A stretch of DNA of 64,000 nucleotides from Acholeplasma equifetale ATCC 29724 (lineage in GTDB: Bacteria > Bacillota_I > Bacilli_A > Acholeplasmatales > Acholeplasmataceae), in the NCBI RefSeq assembly GCF_000687735.1, contig NZ_JHXL01000004.1, forward strand, positions 1-64,000, written 5' to 3'. Position 1 is the first letter of the stretch. The number at the start of each line of letters is the position of its first letter. The notes beneath the pieces are model-generated. The model saw nothing but the letters and a program-made list of their open reading frames with translations. It was not told the DNA's origin and made no database searches. Shown here piece by piece: positions 43,368 to 52,093 of this stretch. The position numbers and the translations under genes are program-made.

Positions 43368-44502
43368 GGTTTTCTCCTTTGAAGTAATATTGTATGCTGC
43401 CACCAATGACTTGTTTTTTTGCACCTGTTGCAGAAATTAATGTATTTGGTCTTTGATTTAAAACTTGATTACCTAATATAACAAATCCAATTGCTTCTTT
43501 AAAATCACTTGATACTCCTAATTCATCAGAAGAAATAACTTTGATTGGTGTTAATAATTTTTGTAATAATTCCATTAAAAACGCATTTTTAACCCCACCA
43601 CCTGATACAATTAGTTCATCAATTGATTCAACATAAATATATCGTTTGATAGCATCTGCCATTGTATATACAGTTGCATAAGTAATTGTATGAATAATAT
43701 CTTCTTTTCTTTCATGTAAAAATGGGTGAATTATCTTTTCTAAATAAGGTAACCCAAATTGTTCACGTCCACATGATTTAGGTGGTTTTTCATTATAGAA
43801 TGGGTGATTAATCAATATTTCAAATAAAGGTTGAATGAGTTTTCCTTTTCTTGCAGTTAATCCTTTATCATCAAATGATTTTTGATATAGATATTCCATT
43901 CCTGCATTAATTAACATGTTCCCAGGGCCTGTATCAAATGCGATAACTTCATCTTTTTTTGTAATAAGTGAGATATTTGAAATACCACCTATATTCTGAA
44001 TAATTCGATTTTTATTTTTATCATAAAAGAGTACTTTGTCAACAAAAGGTATTAATGGTGCTCCTTGTCCACCCTGTGCCATATCATGTTCTCTAAAATT
44101 AGTAATAACAGTTGTTTGAGCGAGTTCTGCCAAAACAGCACCCGATCCAAGTTGTAATGTTGAACTTCTCTTTTTATCATCACTTTTACCTTGATGATAA
44201 ACTGTTTGTCCATGACTTGAAATAAATTGAATATCATTCATTGAGTAATTTGTTTCATTAATTAACTTTTTTACTGAATGGCTATAGACTTCTGCAAGAC
44301 GAAAATTCAGATATGCGATATCTGATACGATTGCTTGGTTATGTACTGCTTTTTGAATTTCAAGTAACACATCAGATGGATATGGAAAAGTTTTCCCGTA
44401 AAGAAACTTTATTTTCGTTGAATCATCAACACCTTCAATATCACATAAAGCAATATCTATACCATCTAATGAAGTTCCAGTCATAATTCCGATTGCAAGC
44501 AT
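43357..44502 (-). CDS. anmK: Anhydro-N-acetylmuramic acid kinase
   Basis: A 381-residue kinase that opens and phosphorylates 1,6-anhydroMurNAc to MurNAc-6-phosphate, the MurQ substrate. Hallmarks: GIMTGTSLDGIDIALCDI at the N-terminus, SSHGQTVYH, NIGGISNI, AFDTGPGNMLIN and VSGGGVKNAFL. The length is typical. AnhydroMurNAc arises only from lytic transglycosylase products, so the cell must import or generate such ends. It is first in the transcription unit with the two GHL10 genes and the amidase, under a promoter carrying a cre-like site. Confidence 0.97.
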   Translation of the reverse strand: MLAIGIMTGTSLDGIDIALCDIEGVDDSTKIKFLYGKTFPYPSDVLLEIQKAVHNQAIVSDIAYLNFRLAEVYSHSVKKLINETNYSMNDIQFISSHGQTVYHQGKSDDKKRSSTLQLGSGAVLAELAQTTVITNFREHDMAQGGQGAPLIPFVDKVLFYDKNKNRIIQNIGGISNISLITKKDEVIAFDTGPGNMLINAGMEYLYQKSFDDKGLTARKGKLIQPLFEILINHPFYNEKPPKSCGREQFGLPYLEKIIHPFLHERKEDIIHTITYATVYTMADAIKRYIYVESIDELIVSGGGVKNAFLMELLQKLLTPIKVISSDELGVSSDFKEAIGFVILGNQVLNQRPNTLISATGAKKQVIGGSIQYYFKGENHEI

Positions 44503-44536
44503 TTATTTTCTCCTACATAATAATTCATTATCATTA

Positions 44537-44573
44537 TATAATAATGAACTATCAATAATATGTAAACGCTTTT
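44537..44573 (-). promoter_or_regulatory. Promoter and cre-like site of the anmK unit
   Basis: TTTACA (44565-44560), 17-base spacer and TATTAT (44542-44537). TGTAAACGCTTTTA (44560-44573) matches the cre consensus at 13 of 14 positions and overlaps the -35. An additional inverted repeat TTCATTAT/ATAATGAA (44523-44530, 44540-44547) lies across the start region. Confidence 0.75.
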
Positions 44574-44600
44574 ATTTTGATTAATCTTTTCAAAAAAAGA

Positions 44601-44630
44601 AAAAAACATCCGGCAAAAAGGATGTTTTTT
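44601..44630 (-). terminator. Terminator of murR (bidirectional)
   Basis: Perfect 11-base stem AAAAAACATCC/GGATGTTTTTT with an 8-base loop between murR and the anmK promoter, flanked by A- and T-runs. Confidence 0.9.
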
Positions 44631-44646
44631 TTCTTTTTTTACATAA

Positions 44647-45492
44647 TTATCGTTTAAATTTCTTAAATGTACGATATGTTGTTTCTAATGCACTAATTGA
44701 TCGATCGATATCAAAATACGCACATTTTGCAAATAATGCATCAATAACTGACATTTGTGAAATACGAGATGTCATTGCTGCGCTTCTAAATTCGCCTTCA
44801 AGTGCAGATGTGTATAAAATAACATCTGAAAGATCTGCAAGAATTGATGAACCCACACTTACAACAGAAATAATTGGTATTTTATTTTCTTTAGCTAATA
44901 AAGCAGCACTAATAATTTCTTTTGTTTTTCCTGAATTCGAAATTAATATAACCACATCTTTTGGAGTTAAGAATGAGGCATCAATTAATTGGTCATGAGA
45001 TTCGCTTTGAGCGATACAAAATTTATTAATTCTTCTTAATTTCATTTCAAGGTCTTTACAAACTAAATGACTGGAACCTTTACCAAAAATTAATATACGA
45101 CGTGCATTCATAATTAATGAGGCAGCTTTTGTATATTCCGCTTCATCATATAGTTTGATTGTTTCTTCTAATGCTTTAATATTATTTTCTATTGCTTTTC
45201 TACCACCTTGAGGATCCTTTATTAGAATAATATCTTGATACTCTTGATTTTCTGGTAGTTCAACTTTTGAATTTGCTAAAATAAAATCAATTTTAAAATC
45301 CTTGAATCCATTATATCCAAGTTTTTTACACATTCTTACAACAGAGGCAGGTGAAGTATACGCAGCTTCAGCAATTTTTTCAACGCTAAAGTCTTTTAGA
45401 ATTGTTTTATTTTCGATAAGATAATCTAACACAACTCTTTCTGCTGTACTTAATGATTCTTTATTTTTGAGCATATTAAGCATGACACTCAT
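44647..45492 (-). CDS. murR: RpiR/MurR-family transcriptional regulator
   Basis: A 281-residue regulator with an N-terminal winged helix-turn-helix of RpiR type (about residues 1-78; EKIAEAAYTSPASVVRMCKK) and a C-terminal SIS sugar-phosphate domain (about 120-255; ILIFGKGSSHLVCKDLEMKL, VILISNSGKTKEII). MurR senses MurNAc-6-phosphate in E. coli. It is a single gene with its own promoter and terminator, lying between the anmK unit and the NAGPA unit, so it is the obvious local regulator. The effector is inferred. Confidence 0.85.
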   Translation of the reverse strand: MSVMLNMLKNKESLSTAERVVLDYLIENKTILKDFSVEKIAEAAYTSPASVVRMCKKLGYNGFKDFKIDFILANSKVELPENQEYQDIILIKDPQGGRKAIENNIKALEETIKLYDEAEYTKAASLIMNARRILIFGKGSSHLVCKDLEMKLRRINKFCIAQSESHDQLIDASFLTPKDVVILISNSGKTKEIISAALLAKENKIPIISVVSVGSSILADLSDVILYTSALEGEFRSAAMTSRISQMSVIDALFAKCAYFDIDRSISALETTYRTFKKFKR

Positions 45493-45537
45493 GACTGTAC
45501 ACCTCTTTTAAATACGTTTTTCTTTACTCATGCACTT

Positions 45538-45563
45538 ATTATATCACGGTTGAAAGCGTTTCA
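45538..45563 (-). promoter_or_regulatory. murR promoter with central-CG operator
   Basis: Perfect TATAAT (45543-45538) without a good -35. The near-palindrome TGAAAGCGTTTCA (45551-45563) occupies the -35/spacer region. It is one base shorter than a standard cre, so an autoregulatory or CcpA-type site is possible. Confidence 0.65.
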
Positions 45564-45672
45564 TATTTTTACATAGCATTTTTAGATAATTATACAATAT
45601 TTGCACATAATTTCATATTTGTAAGAAGAAATTGAACATATATTCATAATTTTATCACTTTTTTCCAATTAT

Positions 45673-45704
45673 AAAAAAACAAGGAGATTGAAACTCCTTG
45701 TTTT
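45673..45704 (-). terminator. Terminator of the NAGPA gene
   Basis: Perfect 11-base stem AAAACAAGGAG/CTCCTTGTTTT (45676-45686, 45694-45704) with a 7-base loop and flanking A/T runs. Confidence 0.9.
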
Positions 45705-45715
45705 ATTTCAATGAA

Positions 45716-47278
45716 CTAAGCGATATTTTTGAATAAATCTAAAAGTGAATTAATTTCATCGCTATGTACATTATAGATAAATGGTGCACTCCATTCAGAT
45801 CCACTAAATTGACTGTTACCTCTAATTCGAACTTGGATGCTATAAGTACCACGATTTAGTTTAATAAGCGATAATTGTTCTTTTGCTACTGTATACTGCG
45901 TTGTGTAAGCTGTTAAAGTATTGACAACCTTAACATCATAATATGCACTTTCAACACCAGTGAAACCTAAAACACCTTCATTTGTTACATATAAGTTTGA
46001 AGGACTATCAAATGGTGAACGCATATCAGGATAACTCACTTCTGTAAACATTGGAGCAAAGTCACCTTTAATAAATAATAAACCATTTGAAATTGAACGT
46101 AATCTACCATCAGATAATGTATTTAATACTTCAAAGTCACCTTCTCCAGTTTTATCAATCATCATTGTTGATGATCCACCACCATCTAAATTATACGCAG
46201 ATTGAGCTCCATGTGACTTCATGATATATGCTAATTCTTCTAACGTTACACCGTCTTTACCTTCTTGTGCTGCACGTCCATCAACAACAACAAAGAATAC
46301 AATACCTTCTTTTGTTAAACCAATAGCTGTTCTTGGATGGCGTCCGGTCGGTGTTGCATTTTTAACATTAGCATCAATATTTCCATTAACAACTAATGGT
46401 GCACCGACACCAACAGCAAATCTAGCATTTTCAAATCCATTTCCAAGTAATTCTTGTATTAAAATTGTATCAGAATCAGTTACTAAGTTATCATCTTGGA
46501 ATGTTTTACCAACCAAAACAAATGTTCTTTCTTTAACAGTTACAGCTTCAGTTGTATGTTCTAGTAAAACACCTTTTGCATAGGATCTTGTACCATCACC
46601 TGCAATTTTAATATCAGAAGCTTTAACAACTACTTTAGGTAATTCCGCAGGAATTTCTAAACCATAATTTTCAAAGAAAATTGCTACTTCTAAATCATTT
46701 TGTGGTAATTGGTTTGTTCGATCAATTTTAATTCTATTTTTCAATTCACTATCTTTACCTAAAATATTAATGTGTTGCCCTTGGTGAGTCGGATTCCCAA
46801 AAATAACTGACCCATCATCTAAAAAACCAACAGCATTAGCGTTTTTTCCACCCCTATGATAAACTTCAAAGTTTATAATATGATGATTTGTTGCACGACC
46901 TGTATTGTTTATATCATAAAAGTCAGCATTAATACCACCATAAACTTGAATTTGAGGAAATCTATTTTCTGCATTGTAAATTAATCCAGTTAATGGACTC
47001 ATCCCCCATGCAAATGGCTGATAGTTATCTGCAGCTATAACACGATAATCTGAGTTTTTTAAATTTGCACCGATATAGTTATAGTGTTGATTAGTTGTAG
47101 TTGTACCTAAAGTCATCTGACCAATCATTCGGATATGAACAATATCGTTATAGTTGTTAACTTCTCTAGTTGTGGCACTAAACTTATACTCTAAATCAGC
47201 AGCATGGGTCGTTTGTGTCCCAATGACAACAACTAATAATAAATAAAATATTGCAATAAATAGCTTTTTAATTTTCAT
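45716..47278 (-). CDS. Secreted phosphodiester glycosidase (NAGPA domain)
   Basis: A 520-residue exported protein with a signal peptide (residues 1-27, THAA cleavage). The NAGPA catalytic domain spans about residues 90-430 with GGINADFYD, RHPRTAIGLTKEG, YNLDGGGSSTMM and SNGLLFIKG. Human NAGPA removes GlcNAc from a phosphodiester; bacterial members are thought to act on glycosyl-phosphate linkages in surface polymers. Here it could free sugars from teichoic-acid-like or peptidoglycan-attached phosphodiesters. A fibronectin-like domain ends the protein (about 435-510). It has no membrane anchor, so it may be released. It follows the InlB-repeat lipoprotein gene by 14 bases. Confidence 0.88.
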   Translation of the reverse strand: MKIKKLFIAIFYLLLVVVIGTQTTHAADLEYKFSATTREVNNYNDIVHIRMIGQMTLGTTTTNQHYNYIGANLKNSDYRVIAADNYQPFAWGMSPLTGLIYNAENRFPQIQVYGGINADFYDINNTGRATNHHIINFEVYHRGGKNANAVGFLDDGSVIFGNPTHQGQHINILGKDSELKNRIKIDRTNQLPQNDLEVAIFFENYGLEIPAELPKVVVKASDIKIAGDGTRSYAKGVLLEHTTEAVTVKERTFVLVGKTFQDDNLVTDSDTILIQELLGNGFENARFAVGVGAPLVVNGNIDANVKNATPTGRHPRTAIGLTKEGIVFFVVVDGRAAQEGKDGVTLEELAYIMKSHGAQSAYNLDGGGSSTMMIDKTGEGDFEVLNTLSDGRLRSISNGLLFIKGDFAPMFTEVSYPDMRSPFDSPSNLYVTNEGVLGFTGVESAYYDVKVVNTLTAYTTQYTVAKEQLSLIKLNRGTYSIQVRIRGNSQFSGSEWSAPFIYNVHSDEINSLLDLFKNIA

Positions 47279-47292
47279 TTATACATACCCCC

Positions 47293-48069
47293 TTAGGCAG
47301 GTAAGGCGATACTAACTTCGCCTATATTGCTAAATGTCATTGTAACAACAAATTTAATAGTATCAACTTTTGCATCAAATACAATTTGATTCAAAGTTCC
47401 TTCTTCATTCAATGTTAATGAAAGATTAGCCATTGTAATACCTTCAGAAAAACTTAAGAATGAATCTAAAATACCATATTGATTGTTATTTAAAATATAC
47501 ATATTATTTACATAAGTGAACATTTCTTCTGTAAATTTATAATAAAATTGATTTTTTGATGATTCTATTTCTTTTTTCACATAACCTTCACTTGAAGGAT
47601 AATATCCATAATGTTTTCTTGCAGAGCGATCGTAATATTCTATATAATCCCCATCTTGGAACTTAGAGATTGCTCCATCATATTCAAATGTCACGATAGT
47701 GTCGGTATACATTTGTAAATCTTTAATAGCAACCGTTAAAGTATAATTGTTTTCTTCATGCAGAAAGGCTAATGCTTTTTTTAACGGTGACTCATATATT
47801 TCCCATAACGCATAAATCGTTATATTTTCCGTGATAGGTTTTGTAAAGTCAAAACTTTCTGACTCATTTTCTGAATACCAACGGATAAAAGTATACCCTT
47901 CTCTAATTGGTGTTTCCGGTTCTTCAAATAACGCTCCCACTTCTAATGTAAATTCTTGTGGTGTAGAACCGTCTGTTAAATCTAATGTAACTTTAACTAT
48001 ATTTGCTTCATTACAAGCAACCAAAAAAACTAAAAATGAAAATAATAATACACTTAGTAGTTTTTTCAT
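47293..48069 (-). CDS. Lipoprotein with one InlB-type B-repeat
   Basis: A 258-residue lipoprotein (lipobox LVAC, Cys19). Residues about 27-90 form one InlB B-repeat/Flg_new unit (TPIREGYTFIRWYSENESES, FDFTKPITENITIYALWE). The remaining 165 residues are β-rich with no recognised family. The protein sits on the outer membrane face and is first in a two-gene unit with the NAGPA enzyme, preceded by a perfect cre-like site. It may help bind glycan or cells; function unknown. Confidence 0.75.
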   Translation of the reverse strand: MKKLLSVLLFSFLVFLVACNEANIVKVTLDLTDGSTPQEFTLEVGALFEEPETPIREGYTFIRWYSENESESFDFTKPITENITIYALWEIYESPLKKALAFLHEENNYTLTVAIKDLQMYTDTIVTFEYDGAISKFQDGDYIEYYDRSARKHYGYYPSSEGYVKKEIESSKNQFYYKFTEEMFTYVNNMYILNNNQYGILDSFLSFSEGITMANLSLTLNEEGTLNQIVFDAKVDTIKFVVTMTFSNIGEVSIALPA

Positions 48070-48106
48070 AAACTACCCCCCTACTCTTTTGAATTATGCT
48101 TATATG

Positions 48107-48163
48107 AGTATATTGTATAACTTACGACACGAAAAAAATTTTTAATATATGAAATCGCTATCA
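48107..48163 (-). promoter_or_regulatory. Promoter region with perfect cre-like site
   Basis: TGAAATCGCTATCA (48150-48163) fits TGnAAnCGnWnnCA at all positions. A probable -10 (TATACT, 48112-48107) lies 37 bases downstream on the minus strand with a weak TTTCGT -35. It would control the lipoprotein/NAGPA pair. Confidence 0.65.
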
Positions 48164-48178
48164 TTACATGAAATAAAT

Positions 48179-48202
48179 AAAAAGTCGGTTTGACCGACTT
48201 TT
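48179..48202 (-). terminator. Terminator overlapping the sdaA stop codon
   Basis: Perfect 10-base stem AAAAGTCGGT/ACCGACTTTT with a 3-base loop (48180-48189, 48193-48202). Confidence 0.85.
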
Positions 48203-49415
48203 ACCAACAATTATCATCTTTGAAATATTCATACTGCTTAGCTAGGCCACCCTCGGATGTTTCTTTATAACCTGTGTGCATATCAAGACCCGTTTGATAC
48301 ATAGTTTGTATCACCATATCAAATGAAATTTTTCTTGAATCTGATAAAAAATATGCTAAACCACAGGCATCAATTGCTCTTAAAGCTGCTACAGCATTTC
48401 TCTCGATACAAGGAATTTGAACAAAACCGTTAATCGGATCACATGTTAATCCTAAATGATGTTCCATAGCAATCTCTGCAGCATATTCAACTTGATCAAT
48501 TGATAAATTAAATAATGTTGCATGAGCTGCTGCTGCCATTGAACATGCACTTCCAACTTCTGCTTGACATCCTGCAACTGCGCCTGATATTGATGCATTA
48601 TGTTTAATAAGATTACCAAACAAACCAGCAATAGCTAAAGCTTTTATGATACGATTTTCATCAATAAATTTATGTTTTTGATGCATATAATATAATACTG
48701 CAGGAACAACGCCACAGGCACCGCATGTTGGCGCTGTAACAACAATTCCACCTGCTGCATTTTCTTCACTTACTGCAAAAGCATAAGCACTCACTAATCG
48801 ATTTTCTTTTACTTCATCTGGTTCATTTTTAAGTTTTTTATTGATGAGTGTTTTTGCTTTTCTTATAACTTTTAATGGTCCAGGTAATACGCCTTCTGCT
48901 TTTAATCCATTTTCAACTGAATGCTTCATTGTTTCCCAAACTATTTTTAAATAGTCAACAATTTCTATACCTTCAACTTCAATAACATAGTCATATAAGG
49001 AAATTTGTTTTTTCTTACAATAGTTTTTTATTTCATTAAATGTTTGATGTGGATATATATGTGGTGCTTTTTCTTCTATATTTCCAAAAACAATTTGGCC
49101 ACCACCAATACTTTTAACTTCTTCTTCAAAAATGAATTCATCATTAAAATATCCTTTAAAAATTAAAGTGTTGGCATGTTTTTTTAAATCAATTTGATGT
49201 TCAAATTCAACTTCTATAGGTTTAAAAACATCCATAATTGCATCATGTGTTAAATGCCCTTTACCGGTTAATGCTAATGAATTATAAAGAATAACATGTA
49301 CTTTATCTAAATTTGGATATTTTTCTTTTAAAATTTTAGCTGCATTTCCTGGTCCCATTGTATGTGAACTTGATGGTCCATAACCAATGTTATATAAATA
49401 ACGAATAGATAACAT
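48201..49415 (-). CDS. sdaA: L-serine dehydratase (iron-sulfur, single chain)
   Basis: A 404-residue single-chain serine dehydratase producing pyruvate and ammonia from L-serine, with the β part first ([27 protein letters not shown]) and the α part after about residue 150. Iron-sulfur cysteines are visible in [32 protein letters not shown] and the following [11 protein letters not shown]. It closes a three-gene unit with the PIG-L variant and tandem GNAT genes (13-base gap). Serine catabolism gives pyruvate and energy, which fits a fermentative organism. No other serine genes are nearby. Confidence 0.95.
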   Translation of the reverse strand: MLSIRYLYNIGYGPSSSHTMGPGNAAKILKEKYPNLDKVHVILYNSLALTGKGHLTHDAIMDVFKPIEVEFEHQIDLKKHANTLIFKGYFNDEFIFEEEVKSIGGGQIVFGNIEEKAPHIYPHQTFNEIKNYCKKKQISLYDYVIEVEGIEIVDYLKIVWETMKHSVENGLKAEGVLPGPLKVIRKAKTLINKKLKNEPDEVKENRLVSAYAFAVSEENAAGGIVVTAPTCGACGVVPAVLYYMHQKHKFIDENRIIKALAIAGLFGNLIKHNASISGAVAGCQAEVGSACSMAAAAHATLFNLSIDQVEYAAEIAMEHHLGLTCDPINGFVQIPCIERNAVAALRAIDACGLAYFLSDSRKISFDMVIQTMYQTGLDMHTGYKETSEGGLAKQYEYFKDDNCW

Positions 49416-49428
49416 AAACTGCTCCTTT

Positions 49429-50403
49429 TTATAAATCTTTTCTCATAATAGCAAAAGACTCAATAATTTTAAATCCTGCATTCAAATATATTTTTCTTGC
49501 CGGATTTTGTGAACCTGTAAATAGCGTCATAAAATGAGCACCATTGTTTTTAGAATGTAAAATCAATTCTGCAAATAAACTTTTACCTAAACCTCTTCCT
49601 TGAGCATTAGGATGTATACCAATACCTGCAAAATATCCACGTTTTGAATTTTCTGTTTTAAGTGGTCCTGTCCAACCTAAAATTTCACCATCTTTATGAA
49701 CAACAAGCATTTTTAATGGGTTTTTCAATGCTAAATTATTATTTACTGTTTGAAGCCACAAATCATTATTTAATGCTTTAAAAAGTGATTCAAAACCGTG
49801 ATGTTTATTTGGATCATATTCAGTAATATAATATCCATCATTCATATTTTTACAATTTAGTTCTTCAATATGTTTAGGTAATTTATATTTTCTAATGTCT
49901 TGATAAAATGCGTCTTGATTTTGTCCATCAATTATATACCCATTATTAATTAAGAAAAAATAAAATGGTGAATGATAAGGTATAGCAGGTGCATTCGGAT
50001 GATCATGGGGTTCATGTCCTGGTATATACCATTCTAGTTGGAACGGATTTAAAAATAACTCACGAATAAATTTTTTACCCATTTTTTTTAGTCTTAACTC
50101 TAATTCATGAAGCATTTTAGTCCCAAAACCTTGTCTTTGAAAAGCGTTTTTTACAACAACAAATGTAATAAATCCGGGTGTCGTACTTTCTAAATTTTGA
50201 TATGCGCCATGTCCAAAACCAATTACTTCTTCATCTTTTTTTAGTATTAAAAATAAATTGGGATCAAATAACGGATGATTGATGAAATGTTTCACAAACT
50301 TTTCTTTTGTGAAAGATTTATAGATTGATTGTGGAGCAACATCCATATTCCATATTTCAACAATTTGATCTAAATATTTGTCTTGATAATTTATAATTTC
50401 CAT
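49429..50403 (-). CDS. Tandem GNAT acetyltransferase (two domains)
   Basis: A 324-residue protein with two GNAT domains. The first (about residues 1-170) has the acetyl-CoA loop AFQRQGFGTKMLHELELRL; the second (about 180-324) has IHPNAQGRGLGKSLFAELIL and SQNPARKIYLNAGFKI. Such duplicated GNATs often keep only one active site; both loops look complete here. It is encoded 10 bases after a PIG-L-type deacetylase. A deacetylase followed by an acetyltransferase recalls mycothiol/bacillithiol-type pathways, but I see no glycosyltransferase, so substrate is unknown. Confidence 0.85.
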   Translation of the reverse strand: MEIINYQDKYLDQIVEIWNMDVAPQSIYKSFTKEKFVKHFINHPLFDPNLFLILKKDEEVIGFGHGAYQNLESTTPGFITFVVVKNAFQRQGFGTKMLHELELRLKKMGKKFIRELFLNPFQLEWYIPGHEPHDHPNAPAIPYHSPFYFFLINNGYIIDGQNQDAFYQDIRKYKLPKHIEELNCKNMNDGYYITEYDPNKHHGFESLFKALNNDLWLQTVNNNLALKNPLKMLVVHKDGEILGWTGPLKTENSKRGYFAGIGIHPNAQGRGLGKSLFAELILHSKNNGAHFMTLFTGSQNPARKIYLNAGFKIIESFAIMRKDL

Positions 50404-50413
50404 TTTTGACCTC

Positions 50414-51106
50414 TTATAATTCTCTTACAATTTTCTTTTGATATTCTAAAACAGCAAAAGCTTGAGCATATGTTTTACGAGCTAATGCTCCACGTACAAA
50501 AGCTAAATGTGTATAATAATCATAATATTTGAATGACTTACTATTTGTTACAAACCAATGTGTTTGAAGTGCTTTTTTCCATAACTCATATGCTTCTTCA
50601 CTACACGGTATATAAATATACGGTACAAAACCTTCTGAATCTTCCCAATTTTCTGAAAAATATGTTGGAGAAAAATGCCTTTCTCCTTTTATTTTATTCC
50701 CCATATCAATACCTGCATAAAAAGTTGCGTCTTGCACAATCTCACTACATTTCTTATGATCAATATGCATTGATTCTTTCCAGTGTGTAAAAATTAATGT
50801 AGGTTTATATTTTCTTATTAATTCAGCAACTTCAAAACGAACTTTTTCATTATTAGGTAGTTCTCCATCATTATAGTCGAATACAATAGCTTCTCCATTT
50901 AACAGACTTGCAAATGCTTTTGCTTCATTAATTTTTTGTTTACGATATGTTTCTACATCCATATGTGGTGGGTTACCACGTTCCCCTGCAGTTAACGCAA
51001 CAGTAATTATTTTATGTCCTTTTAAAGCTAAATCTGCTAAAACTAAACCTGAAGTCAATTCAACATCACCGATATGTGCACCTATTGCCATATAAACAGA
51101 ACTCAT
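50414..51106 (-). CDS. PIG-L/LmbE-family protein with altered catalytic motif
   Basis: A 230-residue PIG-L-fold protein. The usual AHPDDE motif reads AHIGDVE (residues about 8-14): the zinc-binding His and second Asp are kept, but the first Asp, normally the catalytic base, is Gly. The second metal region MHIDHKKC is intact. Loss of the base suggests reduced activity, a different mechanism, or a different reaction. It is first in a unit with the tandem GNAT and sdaA, divergent from a nucleotidyltransferase gene with a palindromic operator between them. Confidence 0.82.
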   Translation of the reverse strand: MSSVYMAIGAHIGDVELTSGLVLADLALKGHKIITVALTAGERGNPPHMDVETYRKQKINEAKAFASLLNGEAIVFDYNDGELPNNEKVRFEVAELIRKYKPTLIFTHWKESMHIDHKKCSEIVQDATFYAGIDMGNKIKGERHFSPTYFSENWEDSEGFVPYIYIPCSEEAYELWKKALQTHWFVTNSKSFKYYDYYTHLAFVRGALARKTYAQAFAVLEYQKKIVREL

Positions 51107-51185
51107 AATTTATACTCCTTTATTGCTTCATAATTTGATTATAAACGATTTAGTATAAGTTTACTTTTGATACGATAAATAAAAA

Positions 51186-51199
51186 TGTAATCGATTACA
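51186..51199. promoter_or_regulatory. Perfect 14-bp palindromic LacI/cre-type operator
   Basis: TGTAATCGATTACA is a perfect palindrome with central CG and matches TGnAAnCGnWnnCA fully. It lies between the divergent PIG-L variant and nucleotidyltransferase genes. It precedes a plus-strand TATAAT (51202-51207) by two bases, so binding there would block that promoter. A minus-strand TATAAT at 51143-51138 serves the other direction. Confidence 0.75.
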
Positions 51200-51271
51200 C
51201 ATATAATTTTAATGCATCTTCTTATTTGAATTGATACAAACTGATAAAATCAAATCAAAGGAGATAAGTTA

Positions 51272-52015
51272 ATGAAATCAATTAAAAATATGTATTTATT
51301 AAGCAATCGTGTTGCTTTATACAACGAAGTTTTATGTTTATTAGGTTTAGGAAGCATGTCTGAAACCAAAAGAGCTGATGAATATTCAGATATGGATTTT
51401 TTCTTAGTTGTTAAAAATGGATCTAAAGATCGCTTTTTATATCAACTTGATTGGTTAGAAATTCATCCCATTTTATTTACATTTAAAAATTCTAATGATG
51501 GTAATAAAGTACTTTTTAGTGATGGTACTTTTGCAGAATACGCTGTATTCACTGAAGATGAAATATTAAATGCTACTTATACAAAAGGAAAAATTTATTA
51601 TCAAAAGGAAACATATCTAGAGAATATTTCTGATTGTAAAAATATAAAATTCAAAAAACCAATTGATATATCCTATCATGTAAACGAAGCATTATCAAAT
51701 CTATATATTGGTTTAAAGCGTGAAAAACGTGGTGAGTATGCTTCTGCTACAACATTCATTCAGTCTTACGCATATCAACTTGTTGTTCAGTTATTTCCAT
51801 ATTGTTTCGAAAATACAATAGAGTTTGAGGATTACTTTGTTTATGAAAGACGTATTGAATTTCATTTTAAAGAAGCAAAATCTATTATTTCTAATATGCG
51901 TCAGGGGTATCTTAAAAATAAAGAATCTGCTTCAGAAATATTAAATTTTTTAATTAAATACTTTAATCCTAATGAATTTATCGTAAAAGAAATTAAAGAT
52001 ATGATTCATTCATAA
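51272..52015 (+). CDS. Nucleotidyltransferase-fold protein
   Basis: A 247-residue protein of the MNT/aminoglycoside-adenylyltransferase-like fold. The nucleotide-binding motif is GLGSMSETKRADEYSDMDF, that is G-S followed by the metal-binding D-x-D. The remaining residues are helical, as in small-substrate nucleotidyltransferases; residues 160-247 show no known domain. A good ribosome site (AAAGGAG) precedes the ATG. The substrate is unknown; an antibiotic-modifying enzyme is possible but not supported by specific residues. A LysR-type regulator gene follows 78 bases later. Confidence 0.75.
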   Translation: MKSIKNMYLLSNRVALYNEVLCLLGLGSMSETKRADEYSDMDFFLVVKNGSKDRFLYQLDWLEIHPILFTFKNSNDGNKVLFSDGTFAEYAVFTEDEILNATYTKGKIYYQKETYLENISDCKNIKFKKPIDISYHVNEALSNLYIGLKREKRGEYASATTFIQSYAYQLVVQLFPYCFENTIEFEDYFVYERRIEFHFKEAKSIISNMRQGYLKNKESASEILNFLIKYFNPNEFIVKEIKDMIHS

Positions 52016-52093
52016 AAAATCAAATAAATTTTCATTTAACTTTTGTGTTATATAATAAAGATATATAAATTAATTATTTTTGGGGTAAAATTT

